From IMG/VR virus record IMGVR_UViG_3300020183_000230, positions 1 to 37,150 of that record: a stretch of 37,150 nucleotides of DNA. One strand, 5' to 3'. A program made the translations under genes and the position numbers. Under the pieces are notes generated by a model. It was not told where the DNA came from. It saw nothing but the letters and a program-made list of their open reading frames with translations, and searched no databases. Each line of letters starts with the position of its first letter. Within the stretch, counting starts at the first letter, position 1. Positions 1 through 9,000 of the stretch are shown here, piece after piece. The DNA is from a virus.

Positions 1-334
1 GTTTACGCATAGTATTGACACTCAGTAAATTTACTTTCTTTTTGAAGTGTTCTTCTATAATATAAGCAAAAACTGCGTTATGTCTTGCAAGTGTTATGAT
101 TGTTTGTTGACTTGTAAAACCACCCGCAAAACTACTCAATGCAGATTCTAGGTTAATTTCTTCGAATGTTTTACAGTATTTATTTGATTCTATAACTGAA
201 ATAACACTATAAGTCTTTTCTTTAGTAATTTCGTACTTTTTAGTATCAACGAAACCAGCATCAAGTATCTTTCCGTTTTCACTGAAAGACCAACCTGTTA
301 CTGATGTAGAAGAATCTAACCCTAATATAACCAT
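1..334 (-). CDS. RuvC-like Holliday junction resolvase / endonuclease, 3' end beyond window
   Basis: This leftward gene begins at the ATG at 334 and runs off the window edge, so only the first 111 residues are visible. The N-terminus reads MVILGLDSSTSVTGWS, which matches the RuvC-type RNase H fold: an acidic residue (D7) on strand 1 followed by an S/T-S-x-x-T-G turn. A second conserved acidic position is E63, in the segment NLESALSSFAGG, and V107-N-T-M-R-K fits the following strand. RuvC-family enzymes of phages cut branched DNA during recombination or packaging. The gene sits 12 bases after the stop of the preceding gene and so is probably the distal gene of the virion transcript. The catalytic carboxylates expected near the C-terminus lie outside the window. 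The family is fairly sure; the exact substrate is not. Confidence 0.75.
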   Translation of the reverse strand, partial: MVILGLDSSTSVTGWSFSENGKILDAGFVDTKKYEITKEKTYSVISVIESNKYCKTFEEINLESALSSFAGGFTSQQTIITLARHNAVFAYIIEEHFKKKVNLLSVNTMRK

Positions 335-346
335 TAATAATATATA

Positions 347-841
347 TCAACGAGTAAATCCACCGCCTGTATATCTTTGGTTATTAAAACCTTTCATATA
401 AATTGAAAGTTGTTTTGAATTCTCACCAACAGCATCTTTAAATTGTGTAATACCTTGAGCCATCTTCAATTTAAAACCCGCATCTGTTGTGTAAAAAGCA
501 TCTTGAATTGAAGATCCTCCGTTCCAATTAGTTGCAATCTTGTTTACACCGTCTTTTTTAACGCCGCCATTGATTCCATCACTGTAATTTAACGCATTAT
601 CATTAAAATTTTCACCCGCATTTACAGATGTCATTTTAGGTTCAAAGCCAGGACTTATTGTGTAAGTAACAGATTTTTGTGTGTAACCATAAGGAGCTTG
701 ATTACCTAAAATAGCTGTATTTGTGGTGGCAGCATAAGCGTCAAATGCACCTCCCGCATTTTGAAGAGCTTGATATCTATCATATAAACTCTTTTTTGTT
801 GATTCACGATCTATTATTTTTGCATCTGGTTGAGTAGCCAT
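347..841 (-). CDS. small virion-block protein of unknown function
   Basis: A 164-residue protein starting MATQPDAKIIDRESTKKS at the ATG at 841. I do not recognise a family. The first 25 residues are charged and probably helical (KKSLYDRYQALQNAG). The rest is rich in Asn, Gly, Thr and Ala, with a C-terminus ending in YTGGGFTR. No signal peptide or membrane segment is visible. It is separated by 29 bases from the upstream fibre-like gene and by 12 from the downstream RuvC-like gene. Its composition and position suggest a minor structural or tail-associated protein, but that is inference from neighbourhood only. Upstream of the start, TATTTAT occurs about 20 bases away, farther than at the genes listed with a TATTTATA box. 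Confidence 0.7.
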   Translation of the reverse strand: MATQPDAKIIDRESTKKSLYDRYQALQNAGGAFDAYAATTNTAILGNQAPYGYTQKSVTYTISPGFEPKMTSVNAGENFNDNALNYSDGINGGVKKDGVNKIATNWNGGSSIQDAFYTTDAGFKLKMAQGITQFKDAVGENSKQLSIYMKGFNNQRYTGGGFTR

Positions 842-870
842 ATTTGTATCTTATTATATAATAAATATAA

Positions 871-3468
871 TTAAGTGTCCCATTTAACAATAATATTTAT
901 TGGAATTTCACCTGTATTCTTAATAGGTTGTGCTAACTTAGCCACTGCAACTAAATCTGCATTAGCATATAATCCAACTTGGGTAATGTAAGGTGCTAGA
1001 TATGACCCCGTTGAATCGATCGATGAACTATAATTAAAATCAAAAAATTCTTTTTTAATTGTATTTTTATTAAATTTTCCGGTCTTATCGTTTAAGAAAT
1101 TAACTATATCGTCAAAGCGAGTTCTTCTTGAGTTGCCATTTATATAATTTTTATAATTATTATAAGTTAAATCGTTTATAAAGTATTTCCAGATAAGTGT
1201 TCCATCTTGAATGGTTACAGTACCATCTTTATTTACATCGAAATCTTTTTTTGCACATTCACATTTTATTGTTTCAGTTAATTTATTTTGTGTATAATCT
1301 TGAATTGAAGATGAATAGTACCCAAATATACTTTGTTCGTCGTCGCCGTTTATAAAAGTATTCCACCATTCTTCAGACTTGGTTGTCGTAAGTTTTGAAT
1401 TAATAAATCTCAAAATTATGTCTAAATTTTCAAATTCAAATCTTTGTTTATTTAAAATGCCATAATCTATAATCGAAGATGATAAAGCAGTAGGATTTGT
1501 TGATATGTTAAATTCATCTGGTTCAATTTTGCAAACATATTGTTTTTCATACAAATTTATTTGACTTTCATATTCCATATGAACATACGGATAATCAGTA
1601 TTAACAGGATCCCGTGTAAATACGTTAAAAATGCTGCCTGTATTATTTATAACCACTCGATTATTATTATAGAATACATTTCCTATATTATAATTTGTTT
1701 GTAAATCGTTAAAATCATAAATAAACGTTCTACCGGTTAGTTGATCCACTACATCTTGTTCTTGTCTAATAGCAATTAATGTTTCTTCACCAGGTTTACC
1801 ATAAACAACTTCCTCTATTTTAAAATAAATTACATTTGATGAATCAGTACAATTTTCTGGATTATATGATGAAGTATTAACATAGTCAGGATCTACTAAA
1901 CTACCAGATTCTGTTATAAGCGGCGAAGATAAATATAAATCGTTATTTAAAGGAATTGGTGCACCTATAACTAAATTTTTATCCGAGATAGAAACTGAAC
2001 TGCCATAAGCAGTGTAACAATCTTCATAAGCTTTGCGTTTTGCAATGGGATCCGTTGTAACTTGAATTAAGTTCGAACCTGATATTTTATAGAACAAAGA
2101 TTGACCACTATAACTCGATTCGCCGAAATCGTTTATATTAAAAAATTTGTCAAATGTATTTAAAGACGATGATAAATAAATTGAACTGAATGGAAAATAT
2201 GGTTTTGGGGATCCTATCAAAATATTATTATCAAAACATGATACAGAATATCCAAACATATTATCTTTAAACGTTTTTTCATCACCATAAATTTTAGAAA
2301 TAAATGTAAAATTTTGTGAACCAACTGGACACTGATTATTTTGATAAATATATGCCGCTCCCCTTTGTCTCAGTAATGTTGATCCGGAATATTCATAATA
2401 TAATAAATCATTTGGAGATCCAATGACTAAAGTATTATTATTTATTGATACGGAATAACCGAATTTATTATTTCGCTGACCCTCTTTTAAAGATCCGGAT
2501 GGAATCCAGGGATATGTTATTCCATTTACACTTGGAGAGTATAAATAATTAGATCCAGTAATATTTTCAAATCGTTGAACTATTCTCCAACCATTTGAAC
2601 CTGATTTAAAAAGAAATACTTTACTAGAACTGATTTGATCAGACCCAACTAAAATTTTATCTTCGTAGTATTTATCTATACTTAAAGAAAATCCAAATCT
2701 TGTTTGATAACTATCTAATGACAGACTGCTACTTAAAACCGCATCCAGTGTATATTTAAAATCGACATCGTCGTATTTATATACATAAACCGCCCCTCTA
2801 CCGTTTAATGCATTTGGAGACCCTATTGCTAAAAAATTATTTGAAATATTAACACTTTTACCAAATTCTTCTTTGGCAGATCCTGTGATTGTAAAAATTG
2901 GATACGATGGCAAGTTAAAAGTATCTAAATTTTCCTGATCACACTCTGAATTTATTGGATGAATAGCTCCACTTAGTATTAATTCATAATTTGGATTTAT
3001 TTCATAAACATCAACAGAATTTTTTGAAATAAAATTGCCTGGATATGCACTTTGAGTGAATGATATATCGGATGCTGCTAAAAAATAATCACTTAAATCA
3101 AGTGATTCTCCATATTTGCTTTCATAAATAAACTCCGTACTTTTTTCTAAAACTAGAAAGCTACAACTTGTATTAACATTTGACAAACTACCGGAATTTG
3201 CAATAAACGATGATGTATTTAAATTACTAGCACTTTGTTCAGTATAATATGGATTTATTATATTTCTATTAAATAAATTTTTAAACGACTTTACAACCGA
3301 ATAATTGTTTTTATAATTATTTTTCTTTATTAATATAATTTCTCCAATTCTACCAAATCCTTCATTATAACTCCAATTTTTTGATGGAGGATTGCCAATT
3401 GCTATATAATCACCGTTTGTAGCAACTATATGTCCGTATCTTTCATTATATACGTTTAAAAGACTCAT
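871..3468 (-). CDS. FG-GAP-type beta-propeller fibre/adhesin with dockerin-like EF-hand loop
   Basis: An 865-residue protein with at least five repeats of the pattern F-G-x-S-V-x-I...N-x-L-x-I-G-x-P, for example near residues 16-27, 202-218, 337-352, 405-421 and 488-504. This is the signature of FG-GAP/integrin-alpha-like propeller blades. Around residues 744-755 the sequence DVNKDGTVTIQD fits a canonical EF-hand calcium loop of dockerin type (acidic or Asn at positions 1, 3, 5, Gly at 6, Asp at 12), followed by an amphipathic helix. The last about 42 residues (YITQVGLYANADLVAVAKL...) match the C-terminus of the gene at 4209-5345, a module I associate with virion proteins of T4-like marine phages. 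The likely role is a receptor-binding or decoration protein on the tail or capsid surface. It starts 2 bases after its neighbour's stop, so translation is probably coupled. The propeller call is strong; the exact location in the virion is not known. Confidence 0.75.
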   Translation of the reverse strand: MSLLNVYNERYGHIVATNGDYIAIGNPPSKNWSYNEGFGRIGEIILIKKNNYKNNYSVVKSFKNLFNRNIINPYYTEQSASNLNTSSFIANSGSLSNVNTSCSFLVLEKSTEFIYESKYGESLDLSDYFLAASDISFTQSAYPGNFISKNSVDVYEINPNYELILSGAIHPINSECDQENLDTFNLPSYPIFTITGSAKEEFGKSVNISNNFLAIGSPNALNGRGAVYVYKYDDVDFKYTLDAVLSSSLSLDSYQTRFGFSLSIDKYYEDKILVGSDQISSSKVFLFKSGSNGWRIVQRFENITGSNYLYSPSVNGITYPWIPSGSLKEGQRNNKFGYSVSINNNTLVIGSPNDLLYYEYSGSTLLRQRGAAYIYQNNQCPVGSQNFTFISKIYGDEKTFKDNMFGYSVSCFDNNILIGSPKPYFPFSSIYLSSSLNTFDKFFNINDFGESSYSGQSLFYKISGSNLIQVTTDPIAKRKAYEDCYTAYGSSVSISDKNLVIGAPIPLNNDLYLSSPLITESGSLVDPDYVNTSSYNPENCTDSSNVIYFKIEEVVYGKPGEETLIAIRQEQDVVDQLTGRTFIYDFNDLQTNYNIGNVFYNNNRVVINNTGSIFNVFTRDPVNTDYPYVHMEYESQINLYEKQYVCKIEPDEFNISTNPTALSSSIIDYGILNKQRFEFENLDIILRFINSKLTTTKSEEWWNTFINGDDEQSIFGYYSSSIQDYTQNKLTETIKCECAKKDFDVNKDGTVTIQDGTLIWKYFINDLTYNNYKNYINGNSRRTRFDDIVNFLNDKTGKFNKNTIKKEFFDFNYSSSIDSTGSYLAPYITQVGLYANADLVAVAKLAQPIKNTGEIPINIIVKWDT

Positions 3469-3470
3469 AA

Positions 3471-4166
3471 TTACGAATTTTGCAGATAACTACTTAAGCC
3501 GTATTGGCCATAACTAGTTACTAAACTTGTGTTATTTGATGTAAATTGATAATAATTTACAAAGTGGCTTCCTGTTAAATATAAACTATTGTTTCCATCA
3601 TCAAAAACGTCTGATAAAACATCTCCGGTTTGATTTATAATCATCAATGTTTTAGGACGAATTGTATCTCCGGCTTGATCTATTGACAAAGAATATAAAG
3701 AAAATTCGTTAGTTAAATTTAATTTTTTTGTTTGTAAATTTAAATCGTTCAAACCAAATATATTGTAACTATTGTTATAATCGTTATAATACATTTTTTT
3801 AATAGTATTATATACTTGTCCTTTATAACTTCCGTTATAATTTACAGGATTGGTTTCATTTGACCAACCAGCACTGCCAGAAGGATAAAATACTGAACTG
3901 GAATTAATTTGTTTGCCAATTTCAAATGTGGGAATGTCTTCTTGAATAAAATTACTATTCGCTAAATAAGCATTATCAATTTTAATTGGCTGACAACTAC
4001 CGGATTTATTATGATCGCATGCTAAAAATGGAATCGTGATTGGAAAAAGTGTGTCTTCGTTGTTATTGCCTAAAATTAAATCAACTAAGATGTTATCAAT
4101 TAACTGTGGTTTTGTGGCCACGAATCTAGTCGTTAAAACATCTTGAGTTTTGAAAAATTTAATCAT
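3471..4166 (-). CDS. virion structural protein, unknown family
   Basis: A 231-residue protein starting MIKFFKTQDVLTTRFVATKP at the ATG at 4166. It has no membrane segment or signal peptide. The composition (Asn, Ser, Tyr, Gly, Leu) and the beta-rich pattern resemble the neighbouring fibre-like proteins. Three cysteines occur, two of them in ACDHNKSGSCQP (about residues 49-58), which could be a disulphide or metal loop; this is only suggestive. It lies between two proteins that share a C-terminal module and is 2 bases from the downstream gene, so it is probably made with them as part of one tail or surface assembly. Its start is preceded by CTATTTATATAGGA, which combines the TATTTATA box described separately with a Shine-Dalgarno-like AGGA just before the ATG. 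The function is not recognised. Confidence 0.7.
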   Translation of the reverse strand: MIKFFKTQDVLTTRFVATKPQLIDNILVDLILGNNNEDTLFPITIPFLACDHNKSGSCQPIKIDNAYLANSNFIQEDIPTFEIGKQINSSSVFYPSGSAGWSNETNPVNYNGSYKGQVYNTIKKMYYNDYNNSYNIFGLNDLNLQTKKLNLTNEFSLYSLSIDQAGDTIRPKTLMIINQTGDVLSDVFDDGNNSLYLTGSHFVNYYQFTSNNTSLVTSYGQYGLSSYLQNS

Positions 4167-4171
4167 TCCTA

Positions 4172-4179
4172 TATAAATA
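4172..4179 (-). promoter_or_regulatory. TATTTATA box ahead of the gene starting at 4166
   Basis: On the coding strand TATTTATA ends 5 bases before the ATG at 4166. On the opposite strand it reads TATAAATA, identical to the T4 late promoter octamer. The 42-base gap upstream of this gene is large for the block, which leaves room for a promoter. Whether this is a promoter (in either direction) or a translation signal cannot be told from sequence. Confidence 0.4.
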
Positions 4180-4208
4180 GGAAATTTTAGAGAATTTATA
4201 TAACTGAA

Positions 4209-5345
4209 TTAAAAATCAATTCTTACTTTGATAAGTAATTCATTATCAAACGATTTTTGTGTTGGTTTGCTTAATTTACCTATAGCTAAAAGTTCGTTAT
4301 TATCATTATATAATCCAACCGATGTCAAGTAAGTTCTAGGATTATTAATTAAATCTGGATAAATAATTGTACCTTTTGTTTTACCATCAGTACCATCTGA
4401 TACAAACGTAGGATTATTACTATAGTTAAATTCTTTGTTTTTAACTCTAACGAAATAGTTAGTCGAAGGAACAAATTCAGATTTACGTATTCCCATTAAA
4501 CCACTTGAACGTTTTAATGTCAAGAATAAATCGTGGGTCCAGAGTCTCCAATAACCAGCTCTAAATGGATTGGAACCGTTATTTGAATAAGTATTACGGT
4601 TTCTAATTTGAAATAATGAAGGAGTATTGACAGTTGATGTTATACCTACTACCGTGTCCAATTGTATCGCGTTAAATACGACTATGCCATTAGATGGGTA
4701 GAATAATCCAATTCCATTGTAAACCGGAGATCCATTCTTTAAATATGGAGTGGGTACTCCGTTTATAATTGAACCCGAAATTAAATTATAAACATTTTGT
4801 TGTTTATTAATAATTTGTGAATCGTCAATGAATGAAAATTTATTTGGAGAAATTGCTCCACTTAAGCAAATTTGTATTTGACCAGGATCGATTTGATCTT
4901 TAAATTTGTTTGAAGCAAAGTTCAAAACGTAAATAGCTTCGCTGTCTATAGTTGTATTTAAGCTTCCCGACGCAAAACTAAATAAATCGTCGCCTGGTTG
5001 TAATAATACATTCTTATACTGAGAATATATAACCTTAGTTTCATTGGCTAAGACAGGAGTGTCGTATGTCAATACATCAAATTTTGAACTACCGCTATTT
5101 GCATAATCTCCATACGCAATGTCAAAATATAAATCACTTCCAGAATATACATCGAGATAATATTGACCATTTTTAACGTCATATGGAGACGATCCGGTTA
5201 ATTGATTGCCTTGACCATAAACGCCTGATTGAGTAACAAATGTGGATTGTTGTACAAACAAACTACCGGTACCAAACATTCCAGAAGAAACTTGATTAAT
5301 TCTTCCGATTACAATATCGTCAGTGTTAAATTTGCTAAATATCAT
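4209..5345 (-). CDS. virion structural protein with shared VGLY C-terminal module
   Basis: A 378-residue protein starting MIFSKFNTDDIVIGRINQVSSG. The C-terminal about 45 residues (YLTSVGLYNDNNELLAIGKLSKP..., ending IKVRIDF) align by eye with the end of the 865-residue propeller protein at 871-3468: the pattern is Y-[IL]-T-x-V-G-L-Y, then L-[AV]-[AI]-[AG]-K-L-[AS]-x-P. This ending is familiar from virion proteins of T4-like marine phages (recollection of the family, not a search). The middle holds many short G-S-G segments. No membrane segment is present. It is 9 bases downstream of the gene at 5355-5993. The likely role is a tail or surface structural component assembled with its neighbours; the shared tail may be the part that docks to a common partner. 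The specific function is unknown. Confidence 0.75.
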   Translation of the reverse strand: MIFSKFNTDDIVIGRINQVSSGMFGTGSLFVQQSTFVTQSGVYGQGNQLTGSSPYDVKNGQYYLDVYSGSDLYFDIAYGDYANSGSSKFDVLTYDTPVLANETKVIYSQYKNVLLQPGDDLFSFASGSLNTTIDSEAIYVLNFASNKFKDQIDPGQIQICLSGAISPNKFSFIDDSQIINKQQNVYNLISGSIINGVPTPYLKNGSPVYNGIGLFYPSNGIVVFNAIQLDTVVGITSTVNTPSLFQIRNRNTYSNNGSNPFRAGYWRLWTHDLFLTLKRSSGLMGIRKSEFVPSTNYFVRVKNKEFNYSNNPTFVSDGTDGKTKGTIIYPDLINNPRTYLTSVGLYNDNNELLAIGKLSKPTQKSFDNELLIKVRIDF

Positions 5346-5354
5346 AGATTTTTA

Positions 5355-5993
5355 TTAAGTTGTTGGTACGGTTACTGTAACCGTTATAGATGTATTACCA
5401 CCACTTTCATTACCAATTATCGTAATGTTTGTAGTAGTAGTTTTTGCTAAACCGGCGTTTGGTATGAATCTAAATTTGTTTCCTACCACGGATTGTGAAG
5501 TTTGTGAAGATAGATCTCCAGTAAATGACGGTACAGTAGCCGACGTTGAATTTAAACTATTGGTTTCTGTTACAATTAATGTTCCAACATCTTTATTTGC
5601 TAGAATTGCTGTATATCCAAGTGTTACGTTGTATGTAGGATTTGTACTTGGACTAATTAAAATTTCACCTGTATAATTACGATCTACTGTAATTACAGTT
5701 TGTGCTACGCTTATTGTTGGAACCGCCGTTACACCATCATTTAATGTAACGAGTTTATATTTCATAAGTTGGGACTCGTCTGTAATTGGTTCCATTATAG
5801 GCGTATTACGAATTGATATATCATAGAAAGCGCTACCTAACGGATGATTCGGATTAAACTGTGTATAATCAATTTCATCGTCTGCAAGAGCGAAAGCGGT
5901 TATATTTAAACCGCCAGTTTTTGCTAAAATTTCACGTCCTTTTTTCGTTAATACTGCGTTAACAGTAAGAACATTGTTGTCTAAGTATGCCAT
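5355..5993 (-). CDS. T4-like-phage conserved structural protein with Ig-like C-terminal domain
   Basis: The chosen start is the ATG at 5993 (MAYLDNNVLTVNAVLT); extending to 5999 would need a TTG and adds only two residues. The first about 90 residues, with AVLTKKGREILAKTG, FALADDEIDY and NPNHPLGSAFYD, resemble a family I recognise from virion proteins of T4-like marine phages. Residues from about 95 to 212 form a Thr/Val/Ser-rich stretch with alternating hydrophobics (TISVAQTVITVDRNYTGEI, and ending NTSITVTVTVPTT) that looks like one or more Ig-like beta-sandwich repeats. Such domains often decorate phage capsids and tails and bind surface carbohydrates weakly. The gene is followed after 9 bases by the VGLY-module protein. 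The family assignment is moderately sure; the precise virion location is unknown. Confidence 0.75.
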   Translation of the reverse strand: MAYLDNNVLTVNAVLTKKGREILAKTGGLNITAFALADDEIDYTQFNPNHPLGSAFYDISIRNTPIMEPITDESQLMKYKLVTLNDGVTAVPTISVAQTVITVDRNYTGEILISPSTNPTYNVTLGYTAILANKDVGTLIVTETNSLNSTSATVPSFTGDLSSQTSQSVVGNKFRFIPNAGLAKTTTTNITIIGNESGGNTSITVTVTVPTT

Positions 5994-6038
5994 ATACAAT
6001 AATTATGTTTGATTTTTACTTTTTATCTAAAAAATATA

Positions 6039-9000
6039 TTATAAATTGTTTATATAAGTATTCAAACTTGCACTCGTACATTGAGAAGCTGAAAGTGGTA
6101 ATGATTTAAATAAACTTGTGGGATTACCAGCAGATCCCGTTAATTCACCATAAATTGGGAAATTATTTGAATCTATGTCTAAACTTAAAAACCCCGGAAT
6201 TGTTATTATAGGGTCGGATCCGTTAGGTAATCCGTTTCTATTTATCGTGGTAGTTTTATCATTTTTACCTTTAGTAAACGTATAATACTCTATTTTTGCA
6301 TTTTTAGGATTTACAAGCATTTTTATCCCATTTGTAATTAAATAGTTGGAGGACGAAACTGCGGTATAACTGTAATTTGAACCAGGCAAAGTTTTTTTAC
6401 TAACATGAAACCGTGAATAACCACTATTTTGTTCACCTTTATACAAATTTTTTAATTTTTTGCTACCTGTTACTTGAATATTATATCCATAAACTATACC
6501 TGCTGTACCAGTGGTACCCGACATTCCTTGAGTACTGTCGGGATTATTGTTTAAAGTATAACCGGATCCAGAACCTATTATTTCTATACGATTATAGGAT
6601 GATGTAAACGAAGATACATATCCATTTAAATTATTTCTAGAAACACCTCCCGAAATTCCACTAGTACCGGCAGTACCCGAAGTTCCACTACCACCTCCTC
6701 CGGAAGTTCCACTTGCGCCATTTCCAGAATTTGTATTATTTACTAAAAGGTAATAGTCTTTTTCAGATATCAAAGGAGTTTCTCTTACTAGAAACCCATT
6801 ATTGTTTAAATTAACAATTTTTCCATATTTACTAAATATAAAGTCTCTACTGTCAATTATATCTTTGATTTCAAACATAGAATAATTATAAGTGTTAAAA
6901 TCTTTTTTAAAGATATTTTCCAGTGTGTTAATTGTTGAATTACTTGATGTATTAGAAGTATTATAAAAATTTGTTCTAAGTTTAGCTTGGTTATCTATCT
7001 TTATAGACAATATATCTGAATTAGAAAAATCTATGTCTTTGAAATTAAACTTTATTCTTTCAAATAAACTAGGTTCTAATATTAAACCGGTTAATAAATT
7101 TACTCTGGATGGCTTCAAATTTTTAACAAAATCAAATATAGAAAAGTCTATATAAAATTTATATGTACTATATGATTCTTGAGGATATATGTATTTTTTG
7201 TTAAATTTTTTAAATTCTTTTTGTAAACTTATAAGTTCCGGATACTCTTGTGAATTTAAATATTTTGGATTTCCAATTATATTAGTAATGCCTTCTTTAC
7301 CGATAAAATCTTTAATTTTATTGTTTAAAAAATTATATGGTGAAATGCCGAATTGTACCAAACTCGAATCATCTCCAATAATATCACTAAATGTAGTTGA
7401 ATAATCATATGGTACTAAATTAGATGATATCGTTTCTGAAATTTTACTAATTTTATTATTTCCAGCAAAATTAGGTCCAAAATTATTTGTATTAATAGCT
7501 TGTTTAATTTTTAGTGTATCAAATTGATACGGAAATTCGTCTACATTTAGTGTAGCACAAATTGGTGAATCGAAATATTTTGACTTTTGTTTGAAATTAA
7601 AAGCTAGAAAATAATTATACGGCCAATAAGAATTTTGATTTAAAACAGAACTGCTTAGAGAAGCCGAGTTATATAAATTTATAGGTGTGTCGAAACTCCA
7701 CAAATAAAACAAATTACTATAAACTTCCGATTTACTTTCAATTGATATTGAATCTGTGTTATAAGAATGTTCTAGAAAGTCTGAATCGCTTATTGCGTCT
7801 TTAAATATCTTTATTTTGTCAATGTTACCGATAAATGTTGTAGAGCCAGAATAATTTCCTACAAAATAACTTCCGGATGAAAAATATTGATTTGTTTCGT
7901 AAGTAAAAATCTTTTCAGTTTTACTATTAAAAATTTGATCTTTACCATCATATTGATTTACTTCTAAAGTATACAAATGAGGGACATATCTCCTCAAATT
8001 TTCAATAAAAAATGATTGAGTTAAACTTTGCTTTATAGGCGAAGTTACAACGAAATCGCCATCATCCTCAATAACAAAATTATTAAATGATGGTTGATTT
8101 TCTAATATTAGAGATGGATATTGATTTGTGTGATAACTAGCACTTATTCTGGGAGAATCAAATACAAATCCGGGTAAAACTTGTCGTCTCACCATTGTAG
8201 TAAAAATATTTCCATTAAAAAGTGGAAGTTCCAAACTTACAATACTGGATGTTTTTTGGGTTTCTTTAGGCGTAAATTCGAAAATTAATTTACCGGAAAT
8301 ATCTTGTTTTGATTTTTTTAAATAAATTTTCCAATCTTGATTTGTTCTGTGTTTCGAAACTAAAGGTATTTTATCTTCAAAATTATAATCTTTAGAATTT
8401 AATTTAAAAGAAAATTCAACGGTGGATACACCTTGATATACAGCTGTATATTCAATACTCTTAGTTAAATTATTATTAAAATAATTTTCAGATTGAAATT
8501 CAGATTCAATAAAAACAGAATCGCTACCTGTGTGATTAAATGTTACGTAATTATCTTTACCAAAACTTAAAAAATATTTTAAGTCTTCATATTCATAAAA
8601 AGTACTTCTATTAGATAAAATATCAGAACTACCATATTCTTTTAACTGTAAAAGTTCTGATGGAATACCAAAAATTGTTCTGATTAAATCGAAGGATGTA
8701 GATGTACCTTTGGATTTGTAAATCGCACTTATATTATTCGTAAGTCTATTTAAAATCGACTTTGCATAATCAAAGTAAGAAGACGATAATGAACCTGTTG
8801 TTTCACTGTTATTAAAGTATAACTGATTTAAGTTACTTTGTTCAAATTTATTTATATCAACATTCCAATTTAATGAATTTAAAAGTTCTTCAACATAGTT
8901 TTTGGGGTAATAGTTAGAATCGTTTGTAGATATAGGATAATTTTTAGGAAACTTTTTTATGTATACCAATATATTGTCGAAAAAATGTCCAACCATTGCT

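Noticed and set aside
5425-5676. Rightward open frame of 83 codons with a hydrophobic start
   Set aside because: It lies entirely inside the structural gene at 5355-5993 on the other strand and has no initiation signal; it is a mirror of Val/Thr-rich codons.
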